A stretch of DNA of 64,000 nt from an uncultured Actinomycetes bacterium (GTDB taxonomy: Bacteria > Actinomycetota > Actinomycetes > Nanopelagicales > Nanopelagicaceae): positions 1 to 64,000 of the forward strand of contig CAITVX010000033.1 of the NCBI GenBank assembly GCA_903895995.1, read 5' to 3'. The notes under the pieces were generated by a model. The model searched no databases and was not told where the DNA came from. It saw nothing but the letters and a program-made list of their open reading frames with translations. Below are positions 50,311-58,781 of the stretch, in pieces (the stretch's first letter is position 1; each line of letters opens with the position of its first letter). Both the position numbers and the translations under genes were made by a program.

Positions 50311-51945
50311 TTAATTCTGGGAGTAGTACTTAGGTAGTACAGCGAGGAACTTCGGATCTGCAGTAGATCCACCCATCTTGCGGACCGCTGTTAGTAGCGC
50401 TCCACCTGAAAGGTTCTTGCCCTTGATTGATGCATAGGCCAAGAGATCTGCAACTGTTGTGTACTGCTTTGTTGTGAAGTTACAGTGGTTAGTTCCATTT
50501 GCAGCAGCAGTCGATGTAACAGGTGAACCTGCTGCATCAAATGTTGTGTAATGAGTTGCAGGCAGGTTATAGATCGAGATCAAATTCGAAGGTCCACGAG
50601 CAACGTGAGCCTTGAGATTTGCCTTGATCTGAGCTGCGTATTGATCTGCATACTTATTTGCGAGGTATGTTGAACCACCTGCAGGAGTAATAGGATCTGC
50701 TACGCCAACCATAGTTACTGTTGGAACTGCAACCTTTCCAGTCCACTGAAGCAAGGTACGCATCTTCGCCATTGCAGTTGGGTTACCAGTCGCACGTGGT
50801 GATGCTCCGAGTACTGCAAGCATTCCAGCTGTGGCTTGTGATCCGCTAAGCGCTGCGTTAAATGTGCTCGCATCTGAACCAAGCTGAGCCGCGTAATCAG
50901 TCTTTGTATTATCAAAGATTGCGCCACCTGACTGTTGTTCCACATCGAGAGTTGCTAGGACTGCAAGTGCAGCAGCATTGGTTCCATTTTCAAGGATTGC
51001 AAGCGCTGGGCTCCCGAGAATTGAAAAGCCTGTATAACTTGATGTGTTCACAGAACCAGGTCCTGTTGTTCCATCAAAATGCGCACTTTGGGTTGGGATT
51101 CCTGCCATCAAACCGAGCATCAAGAGAGCTGACCGCGCTGGAATCTTTCCGAGTGCAGCAGCAACTGGTGCTGGTGTTGTATCAGGCCATGTTGGAACGC
51201 TCGTTGCGAGTTCCTTTCCGATACCTGCTTGCAACTTACCCATAACGGTAAATACCTTGCCAAGATCAGTCATCGCTTCGCCATATCCAGCAGCTCCTGC
51301 TGAGTAATTTCCACCCTTAATAGATGGGTCGAAGAGCGTCTTAAGACCCCAGAGGAAATCTCCAGCCATTTTAAGCTCAGCTTCTACCGTGGATGTAGCC
51401 ATGCAGAGGGGAGCTGCAGCTGAAATCTGAGTTCCAAGCTTCTCTGCCAATCCCTGTGTAATAAATCCACCGAGAGATTCACCCCAGGCAATGACATTTG
51501 TAGTCTTAGTGAATTGAGTCTTAAAGGTATTGATCAATTCGACATCAGTTGCAACGCCTGAATCAGCGTTCCAACCTTGGCGAGCAAAACCAGAGCCCAT
51601 GACTGCATATCCCTTGCCGAGCAAGTATCCGATAACAGTGGCATTTGGACCAGGTTGTGGAGTATTAGTTACCTTGTATCCACCGATCAGTGGGATAGCT
51701 GCAGGAATATCAACGTTATAGCGATATCCGTGTGAATAGAGATAGACAGTTCCATTGAAGTTCGCAGGAACCATCATTGAGAATGGAGCGCCATCTGATG
51801 TAGCTCCGACACATGAATTAACAGGAACCTTGCCATCGCACAAAGGTGCCGCATGCGCGACGGTAGGTGTTGTTGTGAATGCGAGTGCTGCAAGAGCTGT
51901 TGCTCCAAGCACTGCAATTTTCTTATGCATAGATGAGATTTTCAT
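50311..51945 (-). CDS. secreted alpha/beta-hydrolase
   Basis: A 544-residue exported protein: signal peptide with AHA|A cleavage near 32, VYLYSHGYRYN (oxyanion region), the nucleophile elbow GESLGG with Ser157, a probable Asp in VGVADPITPAGG, and a His in GTNHCNFT near the C-terminus. Cys36-Cys45 may form a disulfide. A long insertion (about 190-400) rich in Ala/Gly forms a lid-like region. Esterase, lipase or peptidase activity is possible; the substrate is unknown. The ATG shares one base with the livK stop, so it is coupled to the transporter operon. Confidence 0.8.
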   Translation of the reverse strand: MKISSMHKKIAVLGATALAALAFTTTPTVAHAAPLCDGKVPVNSCVGATSDGAPFSMMVPANFNGTVYLYSHGYRYNVDIPAAIPLIGGYKVTNTPQPGPNATVIGYLLGKGYAVMGSGFARQGWNADSGVATDVELINTFKTQFTKTTNVIAWGESLGGFITQGLAEKLGTQISAAAPLCMATSTVEAELKMAGDFLWGLKTLFDPSIKGGNYSAGAAGYGEAMTDLGKVFTVMGKLQAGIGKELATSVPTWPDTTPAPVAAALGKIPARSALLMLGLMAGIPTQSAHFDGTTGPGSVNTSSYTGFSILGSPALAILENGTNAAALAVLATLDVEQQSGGAIFDNTKTDYAAQLGSDASTFNAALSGSQATAGMLAVLGASPRATGNPTAMAKMRTLLQWTGKVAVPTVTMVGVADPITPAGGSTYLANKYADQYAAQIKANLKAHVARGPSNLISIYNLPATHYTTFDAAGSPVTSTAAANGTNHCNFTTKQYTTVADLLAYASIKGKNLSGGALLTAVRKMGGSTADPKFLAVLPKYYSQN

Positions 51946-53249
51946 TAGTTTGTTGGCAATCCCTTCGCTGGCATTGCTGGACGTGCTGCTGCTGCTTTCA
52001 CAACAGGGCCACTTCCAGAATCGGTTGAGTAAAGCGTGTACTTGCCAGGACCGTCAGCAGAAACAGCGTTTCCGTCAGCTCCGAGCTTTCCGAACCAGTA
52101 GCCGGTATAACCGACGTGGCTAGTTGCGCTAAAAAGAATTGGTGACAAGGAAGCCGATGCCCAAGTAGAACCCTTGGTCTCGATCGCCTTGATCAACTTT
52201 GCGCGAGTTGGGGTTGTACCCGCTGCGCGAAGAGCTTGCACAGTCATCATCGCTGTATTCATACCAGTGAGGATATTGTTATCGAATACTTGACCAGCGT
52301 TGTACTGAGCATTGATGCTCTTGAACAAGGTGATGTACTCATCTGTTGCATCAGATGCTGATGGCAAGAATGAGGCAGAGATTGTTCCGGCAAGTGCTGG
52401 AGCCAATGGTCCAAGGAGTCCCTTGAGGGTTGTTCCATCGCTACCGACAGAGCCCAAGATCATCTGGATTTTACCGAGCAAGCCAGCCTTATAGATAGCG
52501 CCAGCAAGCGCAGCAGTTGCGCTTGTAACGCCGAACATAATGACTGTATCTGCCTGCGCAGCAACAAGGGCAGTTACCCACTTAGGGGCAGTCGTTGGAT
52601 CAACTTGTGAGAAGGCAGAGTAAGGAATCTTCGCTACGAAGTTGGTACCCGCTGTTGTAAAGCCCTTAATCGCATCGAGGCCGAAGTCATCATCTTGGTA
52701 GATGAGAGCAACTTTTTTGCCAGCAAAGTTATCGGCAAGGTACTTACCCATAACCTTCGCTTCAGTTGCGTATGAAGGGAATAGTGGGAATGTTGTTGGG
52801 TACTTCTTCATATCTGCAAAACCACTGAAGCCAGTGTTAACGAAGAGACGTGGAACAGAGTGGCTATTAACAAGGCGAGTTGTCGCTTCGTTATTAGCAG
52901 TTCCTAGAGTTCCAACAAGTGCGAAGACCTTATCTTTAAGGATGAGGTCATTCGTTACTGAAAGAGTTGTTGCTGGTGAGTAGCCATCATCTTTGACGAC
53001 GAGCTGGATCTTGCGACCATAAACTCCACCATTTGCGTTGACGTAATCGAAGTACGCCTTCATTGCTCCTGGGATCTTGTTATAGCCAGGTGCAGCTGCG
53101 CCAGTAAGTGGCACAGTGATACCTAATTTAATAGTTGAGCTGGTTACACCAGTCTCGGCTTGGGCTGGGAGTGCACTTGCAACAAGTGCTGCTACTGCGA
53201 TTGTCGCAGCTGCAAATATCCCGCCTTTGGTTCGGCGCGAAGCGAGCAT
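51945..53249 (-). CDS. livK: branched-chain amino acid-type binding protein
   Basis: 434 residues: a signal peptide (AQA|E near 31) without lipobox, then a periplasmic-binding type I fold of the Leu/Ile/Val family (IKLGITVPLTGAAAPGY, GGVYGRKIQLVVKDDGY, ALVGTLGTANNEAT). GAAGGAA before the ATG at 53249 sets the start; the longer frame upstream is rejected. The ligand may be an amino acid, amide or urea-like compound. The leader contains the same decamer (TACCCTCGAT) as the oppA leader. Confidence 0.9.
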   Translation of the reverse strand: MLASRRTKGGIFAAATIAVAALVASALPAQAETGVTSSTIKLGITVPLTGAAAPGYNKIPGAMKAYFDYVNANGGVYGRKIQLVVKDDGYSPATTLSVTNDLILKDKVFALVGTLGTANNEATTRLVNSHSVPRLFVNTGFSGFADMKKYPTTFPLFPSYATEAKVMGKYLADNFAGKKVALIYQDDDFGLDAIKGFTTAGTNFVAKIPYSAFSQVDPTTAPKWVTALVAAQADTVIMFGVTSATAALAGAIYKAGLLGKIQMILGSVGSDGTTLKGLLGPLAPALAGTISASFLPSASDATDEYITLFKSINAQYNAGQVFDNNILTGMNTAMMTVQALRAAGTTPTRAKLIKAIETKGSTWASASLSPILFSATSHVGYTGYWFGKLGADGNAVSADGPGKYTLYSTDSGSGPVVKAAAARPAMPAKGLPTN

Positions 53250-53261
53250 GAATTTCCTTCC

Positions 53262-53271
53262 ATCGAGGGTA
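53262..53271 (-). promoter_or_regulatory. leader decamer shared with oppA
   Basis: TACCCTCGAT ends 12 bases before the livK start codon. The identical decamer at 39604-39613 ends 13 bases before the oppA start. The role is unknown. Confidence 0.4.
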
Positions 53272-53298
53272 TGTAGGAACTGCCTATATGAAGTTGTA

Positions 53299-54264
53299 CT
53301 AGCGCTTTCGATGCGGCAACTTTGGTCCGTTCGGTGCAAAGAGCACCGTAAGAATCAAGAGCACACCTGTAATAACGCCAGGAAGGTTTGAAGTTACTTT
53401 CTCTGAACCCCCGAGGTGCGCTGCAATCGAACCGGAGAGTTCTGGGATGGCTACCAAAACCACTGCACCAACAATGCTACCCCCGAGATTGCTTACTCCT
53501 GCGAGAACCGCCCCAGTAACGAGCGTGAAGGAGAGTGTCAGAGTGAATGCGAGTGGTGCAACCAACCCAAGGAGCATGGCAAATAATGAGCCAGCTAGCC
53601 CTGCAACGGCTGAACTGAGCGTAAATGCGAGAACTTTGGCCCGGCCTACATCGATCCCTGAAAGTGCCGCTGCGGTCGGATTACTGCGTACCGCTCTCCA
53701 CCGCCTTCCATAACGAGTTGATAACAAATTACGAAGTAGCCAAAAAATGGCCAAAGCGGCGGTTACGCAGACCCAGAAGAACCACCGGTATTGCGAGAAC
53801 TCTTTTCCAATCCATGGTGGAGCCGTACCAACATCGAAGGTGAGGCCCTGCTCTCCACCAAGAATATGAAATTGATTAGCAAGTGAAGGAAGTCCAACTG
53901 CAAGTGCAAGTGTTGTTCCTGCTAAATAAGGACCACGCAATCGTGCTGCAGCGATACCAAGTAAAAATCCTGCAAGAGCGCCGATTGCTGTGCCAACAAT
54001 AAATGCGAGTGGGTATGGAAGGTGCCAATGTATTTGTGCAATGACCGAGGCATATCCACCGATAGCCATCAGCGCACCATGTCCAAGAGAAATCTGGCCA
54101 GAGTATCCCGTTAATAAAACTATCGATGCAATTGCGATAGCGAAGATTGCGATCTGTGCACCTTGATAAGCGCGCAACTCATCAATATGTCCACTTGCAA
54201 GGAGAAGTACTGCACCTACAACAATGGAGAGAGCAAACCTTTGTAATGGAGATTTATGCTTCAC
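53299..54264 (-). CDS. livM: branched-chain amino acid ABC permease LivM
   Basis: A 321-residue inner-membrane permease with nine to ten helices and the LivM core GYSGQISLGHGALMAIGGY and RGPYLAGTTLALAVGLP. GTG at 54264 is chosen over the upstream ATG because AGGAG stands five bases before it; it overlaps the livH end by 11 bases. Partner of LivH. Confidence 0.9.
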   Translation of the reverse strand: MKHKSPLQRFALSIVVGAVLLLASGHIDELRAYQGAQIAIFAIAIASIVLLTGYSGQISLGHGALMAIGGYASVIAQIHWHLPYPLAFIVGTAIGALAGFLLGIAAARLRGPYLAGTTLALAVGLPSLANQFHILGGEQGLTFDVGTAPPWIGKEFSQYRWFFWVCVTAALAIFWLLRNLLSTRYGRRWRAVRSNPTAAALSGIDVGRAKVLAFTLSSAVAGLAGSLFAMLLGLVAPLAFTLTLSFTLVTGAVLAGVSNLGGSIVGAVVLVAIPELSGSIAAHLGGSEKVTSNLPGVITGVLLILTVLFAPNGPKLPHRKR

Positions 54265-55150
54265 GGCTACTCCTCGCTCCAAAAATACCTTGGGGGCGAA
54301 TAAGGAGAACTGCAATCAAGATGACAAAGGCTGCGCTAAAGATTATTGAACTCCCAATATATTGAAGAATAAATGCGAAGCCCAAGCCGAGAACTAATCC
54401 GCCAACAACGGCACCCACCAAACTCTCTAGGCCACCGATAACTGCTGCTACAAAACCAGTGACGAGTAAGAGATCAAGTGAATTGGGAGAGAGGAACATC
54501 GTTGGTGTTACCAGTGCGCCAGCTACAGCACCAGCAGCTCCGGCAAATGCCCAGCCGATAGTTCTCATGCGATCTACACGCACTCCAGATAATCGAGATA
54601 TCTCAGGCTGGAAACTTGCAGCACGCAGTGAGAGTCCTAAGCGTGTGAACTTAAAGATTGCCGCAAATATCGCCATAACAACAACAGAGCCAATAACAAT
54701 CGCAGCATTCTGAGGCGAGAACGGGATTGTCGTGTGACCAATCTTGAATCCCATGCTTGAGAGAGGGGATGTGTACTGCAAGAAGGTATTCCCCCAGATC
54801 ATGCCAGCAAGGCTTCGTATCAGCCCAAGTACTCCAAGTGTTGCAATAACAGGAGCAATCGCTTCTACTGGGGTTCCTTTAGTGCGCTTCGCCAAAGGTC
54901 GCATGACCAACGCTTCAACGAGTGCGCTGATGAGCGCTCCTGCAATGACAGCAACCGGAAGTGAGAGCCAATAGTTATGGAAGCGGTTCATCGCTTCATA
55001 ACCAAGGTATGTTGAAAGAATCGCTTGTCCGGCCGCTGCGAAATTAACAACACGAGTAGAACGCCAGACCAAGACGAGCGCTAATGACATGAGTGAGTAG
55101 ATTGCGCCGCTATTTAAACCGATCAAAATTGTATTAAGGAAGATTGTCAT
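54254..55150 (-). CDS. livH: branched-chain amino acid ABC permease LivH
   Basis: 298 residues with about eight helices, GLNSGAIYSLMSLALVLVWRSTRVVNFAAAG at the start and a C-terminal GGLESLVGAVVGGLVLG loop, all standard for LivH. The ATG shares one base with the livF stop (TAATG). Confidence 0.93.
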   Translation of the reverse strand: MTIFLNTILIGLNSGAIYSLMSLALVLVWRSTRVVNFAAAGQAILSTYLGYEAMNRFHNYWLSLPVAVIAGALISALVEALVMRPLAKRTKGTPVEAIAPVIATLGVLGLIRSLAGMIWGNTFLQYTSPLSSMGFKIGHTTIPFSPQNAAIVIGSVVVMAIFAAIFKFTRLGLSLRAASFQPEISRLSGVRVDRMRTIGWAFAGAAGAVAGALVTPTMFLSPNSLDLLLVTGFVAAVIGGLESLVGAVVGGLVLGLGFAFILQYIGSSIIFSAAFVILIAVLLIRPQGIFGARSSREA

Positions 55151-55860
55151 TAGTACCCCAAGTAAGCAGATCGAAGGGCCGGGTCATTCATCAAATCGGC
55201 AGATGCGCCTGTTGCAACAAGCTTGCCGAGATTGATAATGATTCCTCGGTCAGCGATGCGCAGAGCAGAGAGTGCATTCTGCTCAACTAAGACAACAGTG
55301 ATACCTAAGCTGCGTCTGAGTGAATCGATCGCCGCAAAAATTTGGTCAATAACAAGAGGTGCCAACCCGAGTGAAGGTTCATCCAGAAGGAGAAGTTGTG
55401 GCCGAGCAACTATCGCACGACCGATCGCAAGCATCTGACGTTCACCGCCCGATAAAGTATCTGCGCCTTGTGACATGCGTTCAGCAAGTCGCGGGAAGAG
55501 ATCCAGTGCCATCTGTGTTGCTGAAGCAACATCTGCCCGATCTTTTCTCCAGATCCCACCAAGTTGGAGATTTTCACTCACCGTGAGCTCTGGAATAACA
55601 GCTTTACCCTCTGAGACATGAACGATTCCTTTACGCACAAGATCTTCGGGACGTTTTCCAACGATCGATTCCCCTCGCCAACTCATTGAGCCATGTTCAA
55701 CTGGCAATAATCCAGAGATGGCTCGCAAGAGACTCGTCTTTCCTGCACCATTACTACCAATGATTGTGACAAGTTCGCCTTCATTGATTGTAAAAGTGAG
55801 ATCATCGATTGCGGTGATAGCTCCGTGCGCAACCTTTACATTGCTGAGTTGAAGTGTCAT
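55150..55860 (-). CDS. livF: branched-chain amino acid ABC ATPase LivF
   Basis: 236 residues: GSNGAGKTSLLRAISG, LSGGERQMLAIGRAI, LLLDEPSLGLAP and LVEQNA as the switch region. Length and the C-terminal SAYLGY ending are typical of LivF. Overlaps livG by four bases. Confidence 0.94.
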   Translation of the reverse strand: MTLQLSNVKVAHGAITAIDDLTFTINEGELVTIIGSNGAGKTSLLRAISGLLPVEHGSMSWRGESIVGKRPEDLVRKGIVHVSEGKAVIPELTVSENLQLGGIWRKDRADVASATQMALDLFPRLAERMSQGADTLSGGERQMLAIGRAIVARPQLLLLDEPSLGLAPLVIDQIFAAIDSLRRSLGITVVLVEQNALSALRIADRGIIINLGKLVATGASADLMNDPALRSAYLGY

Positions 55861-56627
55861 TCGTGCCCCGTATGTGAACCGAGGTAAGCGGCGATAACAG
55901 CAGGGTTCTCACGCACCTCGGCGGGAGTGCCTTCAGCAATAAGTTCACCAAAGTTCAAGACATAGATCCGATCACAAACACTCATAACAACATCCATATG
56001 ATGTTCGACAATCAAAACTGATGTCGTACCGCGAATATTGCGGATCATTCCCTTCATCCACTCGATATCTTGAGGGCCGAGTCCACCTGCTGGCTCATCG
56101 AGCATCAATAACTTTGGAGCGCTGACTAGAGCTCGGGCAATCGCGACCCGTTTAGTAATTGGGTATGGCAATGAATCTGCACGTCGATTCGCAATATCTG
56201 CACAATATGTATTTTCAAGTGCAATCTGAGCGCGCTCGCGAAGAGCCGCTTCACTCTTTCGATCTGCACCAAAGAATGATCGTAACAACCCAGCCTTCGC
56301 ATGCATCTCTGCGCCGATCATCACATTCTCTAAGACAGTTAGATCCCCGAAGAGTCCAACGCCTTGAAGTGTGCGAGAGATCTGGTGATCTACAAGATCA
56401 TGTGGTTGAAGCCAATCACTTGAAGAGCCATTGAGAGTGAGGTGACCCGAGGTTGGTTTTACTATTCCAGAGAGAACATTGAAGAGAGTTGTCTTGCCCG
56501 CTCCATTTGGCCCGATTAATCCAACAACTTCACCAGGATTGACGGTGAGGTGAACATCGCTCAGTGCTTTTAAGCCACCAAATTGAACGGTAACAGCATC
56601 AACGGAGAGGAGCGAACTATTCGACAA
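55857..56627 (-). CDS. livG: branched-chain amino acid ABC ATPase LivG
   Basis: About 256 residues: GPNGAGKTTLFNVLSG, LPYPITKRVAIARALVS in the signature position (a degenerate LSGG, reading LPYPITK instead), LLMLDEPAGGLGP, and VEHHMDVVM. The signature Gly-Gly-Gln is unusually altered compared with LSYGQQR in most LivG. The TTG start at 56627 is supported by GAGGGGGAG six bases before it; ATG at 56651 is the alternative. It follows alr by 11-35 bases, so liv may be co-transcribed with the upstream wall genes. Confidence 0.9.
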   Translation of the reverse strand: MSNSSLLSVDAVTVQFGGLKALSDVHLTVNPGEVVGLIGPNGAGKTTLFNVLSGIVKPTSGHLTLNGSSSDWLQPHDLVDHQISRTLQGVGLFGDLTVLENVMIGAEMHAKAGLLRSFFGADRKSEAALRERAQIALENTYCADIANRRADSLPYPITKRVAIARALVSAPKLLMLDEPAGGLGPQDIEWMKGMIRNIRGTTSVLIVEHHMDVVMSVCDRIYVLNFGELIAEGTPAEVRENPAVIAAYLGSHTGHE

Positions 56628-56662
56628 GACGTACTCCCCCTCAACGTTCATTGATGTGCAGC

Positions 56663-57775
56663 TTACCGAAGGTAGATTCTAGGCAATCTACTGGCAATAC
56701 GTGTGGTTATTTCATAATTAATTGTGCCTGCAGCACTCGCCCAATCATCAGCGCTAAATCCATCTTCGCCAATCACCGTTACATATTCTCCTGCGAGGGC
56801 TTGTGAATCTGGGCCGAGATCCACAACACATTGATCCATAGAGACTCTGCCAACTAATCTCGCTAATTCGCCTTTATAGGAGACTCCCGCAGTGGAATCA
56901 GCGCGACGAGGCAACCCATCGCTATATCCCATACAGACAATTCCAAGTTTTGTATCCATATCGGTGACACCTACCCCGCCATAACCAACTCGCGAAAAGG
57001 CAGGGACGCTCTTAACATTGACGAGCTTCGCCTTAATCGACATTGCGGGAATGAGACCAAGTTTTTCAGAGCTGCCCATTGTGGTGATATCAGGAGTTAA
57101 CCCATACATCGCGATCCCGATTCGTACCATCTGCTTGTGTGAACTCTTGTGAGCGAGTGCTCCGGCAGAGTTTGCGGTGTGAACTATCTCTGGATAAATT
57201 CCTTCACTTTGTAAGGCGTTGAGTAATACATTGAAGAGAATTAATTGTTGCTCGGTGAAATCTGAATCTGGTTCATCAGCCCTTGCAAAGTGAGTCCAGA
57301 AACCAACAATATGAAGTGAATCTTTAACTTCACGTAGCCGGATTAAGAATGGATCCCATTCTTCAAGGAATCCACCGCGGGTCATGCCAGTATCGACTTC
57401 GATATGAACTCGCGGTGTTATGCCAGTGCGCTCTCCAGCAGCAAGAATTCCCTCAAGAATCGCAAGAGAAGATATAGAGAGATCAATACGCTCACGTAGT
57501 GCAGTGTCGAAATCATCTCCAGGTGGAGTGAGCCAGGCTAATACCGGTGCGGTAATCCCTGCAGCGCGAAGTTGTAGCGCTTCCTCAAGAAGCGCTGTTC
57601 CAAGCCAGGATGCGCCTGATTCAACTGCAGCGCGTGCAACTTCAATTAATCCATGTCCATAGGCATCTGCTTTCACAACTGCCAATATCTGGGAATCCGT
57701 CTCGCTCGCAATAGTCTGGATATTTGCCGCGATCGCAGCGAGATTAACTTCTACAAATGCTCGTGGTTCACTCAC
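56663..57775 (-). CDS. alr: alanine racemase
   Basis: A PLP enzyme that makes D-alanine for peptidoglycan. 370 residues; PLP lysine Lys35 in VVKADAYGHG, the racemase Tyr in RVGYGGVGVTD, RIGIAMYGL and GRVSMDQCVVDLG. It overlaps acpS by four bases. In mycobacteria alr is followed by tsaE; here the liv-hydrolase block intervenes. Confidence 0.95.
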   Translation of the reverse strand: MSEPRAFVEVNLAAIAANIQTIASETDSQILAVVKADAYGHGLIEVARAAVESGASWLGTALLEEALQLRAAGITAPVLAWLTPPGDDFDTALRERIDLSISSLAILEGILAAGERTGITPRVHIEVDTGMTRGGFLEEWDPFLIRLREVKDSLHIVGFWTHFARADEPDSDFTEQQLILFNVLLNALQSEGIYPEIVHTANSAGALAHKSSHKQMVRIGIAMYGLTPDITTMGSSEKLGLIPAMSIKAKLVNVKSVPAFSRVGYGGVGVTDMDTKLGIVCMGYSDGLPRRADSTAGVSYKGELARLVGRVSMDQCVVDLGPDSQALAGEYVTVIGEDGFSADDWASAAGTINYEITTRIASRLPRIYLR

Positions 57776-58113
57776 TCTTCGATCACCACCATCGCAGAAG
57801 CGATACCAGCGTCATGAGAGAGCGTGAGATGCACCTTCTTACCTTGTAGAAAAGCTGCAGTTGCCCCGCTGAGTTCAAAGGTTGGTTTACCAGTGGCAAG
57901 ATTAATGATCTCTATATCTTGCCAATGGAAATTCTCTTTTGAATCCATCGCCTTTGCGATCGCCTCTTTTGCCGCAAATCGTGCAGCAAGTGAATGGATA
58001 GGTCTCTCCAATTCAGAACCCTTAAAGAGTCGTCCTTTCAGGTTTGGGGTCCTTTGCAATGACTCCTCAAAACGCGCGATATCTACGACATCGATACCAA
58101 TTCCAAAGATCAT
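57772..58113 (-). CDS. acpS: holo-[acyl-carrier-protein] synthase
   Basis: Transfers 4'-phosphopantetheine from CoA to the acyl carrier protein. A compact 113-residue AcpS: magnesium-binding Asp in GIGIDVVDIARFEE and Glu in RFAAKEAIAKAM, with the C-terminal strand KKVHLTLSHDAGIASAMVV. Overlaps the PAP2 gene and alr by four bases each. Confidence 0.94.
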   Translation of the reverse strand: MIFGIGIDVVDIARFEESLQRTPNLKGRLFKGSELERPIHSLAARFAAKEAIAKAMDSKENFHWQDIEIINLATGKPTFELSGATAAFLQGKKVHLTLSHDAGIASAMVVIEE

Positions 58114-58781
58114 GATGGTTGCCTTGTCGATGGCCAGGCGCGATCAATGGCAATCAAGAAAACTAAGAGAGATCCACCGATTAAGACACCACCCAGAAGA
58201 TCAGAGAACCAATGTGTATTTCGTATGAGCGAGACGATACAAACTGTTGTCGTAATTATGAGAACGAGCCAATTAAATTTAATCCCTTGAAATGGTTCGC
58301 GGTGGGTATAGCGATAGACCAAATAGGAGAACATCCCCCAGGTAAGTAAGGCATTTGCAGAGTGGCCGCTTGGGTATGAGAGTCCTCCAGCATGCAGTAG
58401 ATCTAAGGCTAATCGAGGCTTACTTCTACCAAAGATTATTTTAGAGAGACCGACCACTCCATTGAGAAGTACGAGGGCCGATACTGAGAGATAGAGAGGG
58501 CGCATAGATTTAAATCGCCACCCGATGAAAGCTGCAGTTATTAAGAGCACTATTGCTGTGAAGCTACGAAGGCCAAGATCATCAAGAGCGAGTAGCACGT
58601 GGCTTGAGAGCCCTCTAAAGGTGTGGTGCTTTAACTCTTTGATCCAATGATCAAAGCGGTAGAGATAGCTCTTGGTTAAGACCTGCTGTGTAACAAGAAG
58701 AAAACCCAGAAAGAGAATCGCCGACCATCGAAAGGCGCGATACATCTCTGCCTTACGAACTTCTGGGAGATTCTTAAACAT
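58110..58781 (-). CDS. PAP2-family membrane phosphatase (divergent motifs)
   Basis: A 223-residue integral membrane protein with five to six helices. The PAP2 signature is recognisable but altered: motif 1 KIIFGRSKPR has KP for RP, motif 2 SYPSGHSAN is intact with its catalytic His, and motif 3 SLIRNTHWFSDLLGG keeps His and Asp but lacks the Arg six residues before the His. Relatives dephosphorylate undecaprenyl-pyrophosphate or phosphatidic acid; location among glmS, acpS and alr would suit lipid carrier recycling. It starts directly after the glmS stop. Confidence 0.75.
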   Translation of the reverse strand: MFKNLPEVRKAEMYRAFRWSAILFLGFLLVTQQVLTKSYLYRFDHWIKELKHHTFRGLSSHVLLALDDLGLRSFTAIVLLITAAFIGWRFKSMRPLYLSVSALVLLNGVVGLSKIIFGRSKPRLALDLLHAGGLSYPSGHSANALLTWGMFSYLVYRYTHREPFQGIKFNWLVLIITTTVCIVSLIRNTHWFSDLLGGVLIGGSLLVFLIAIDRAWPSTRQPS

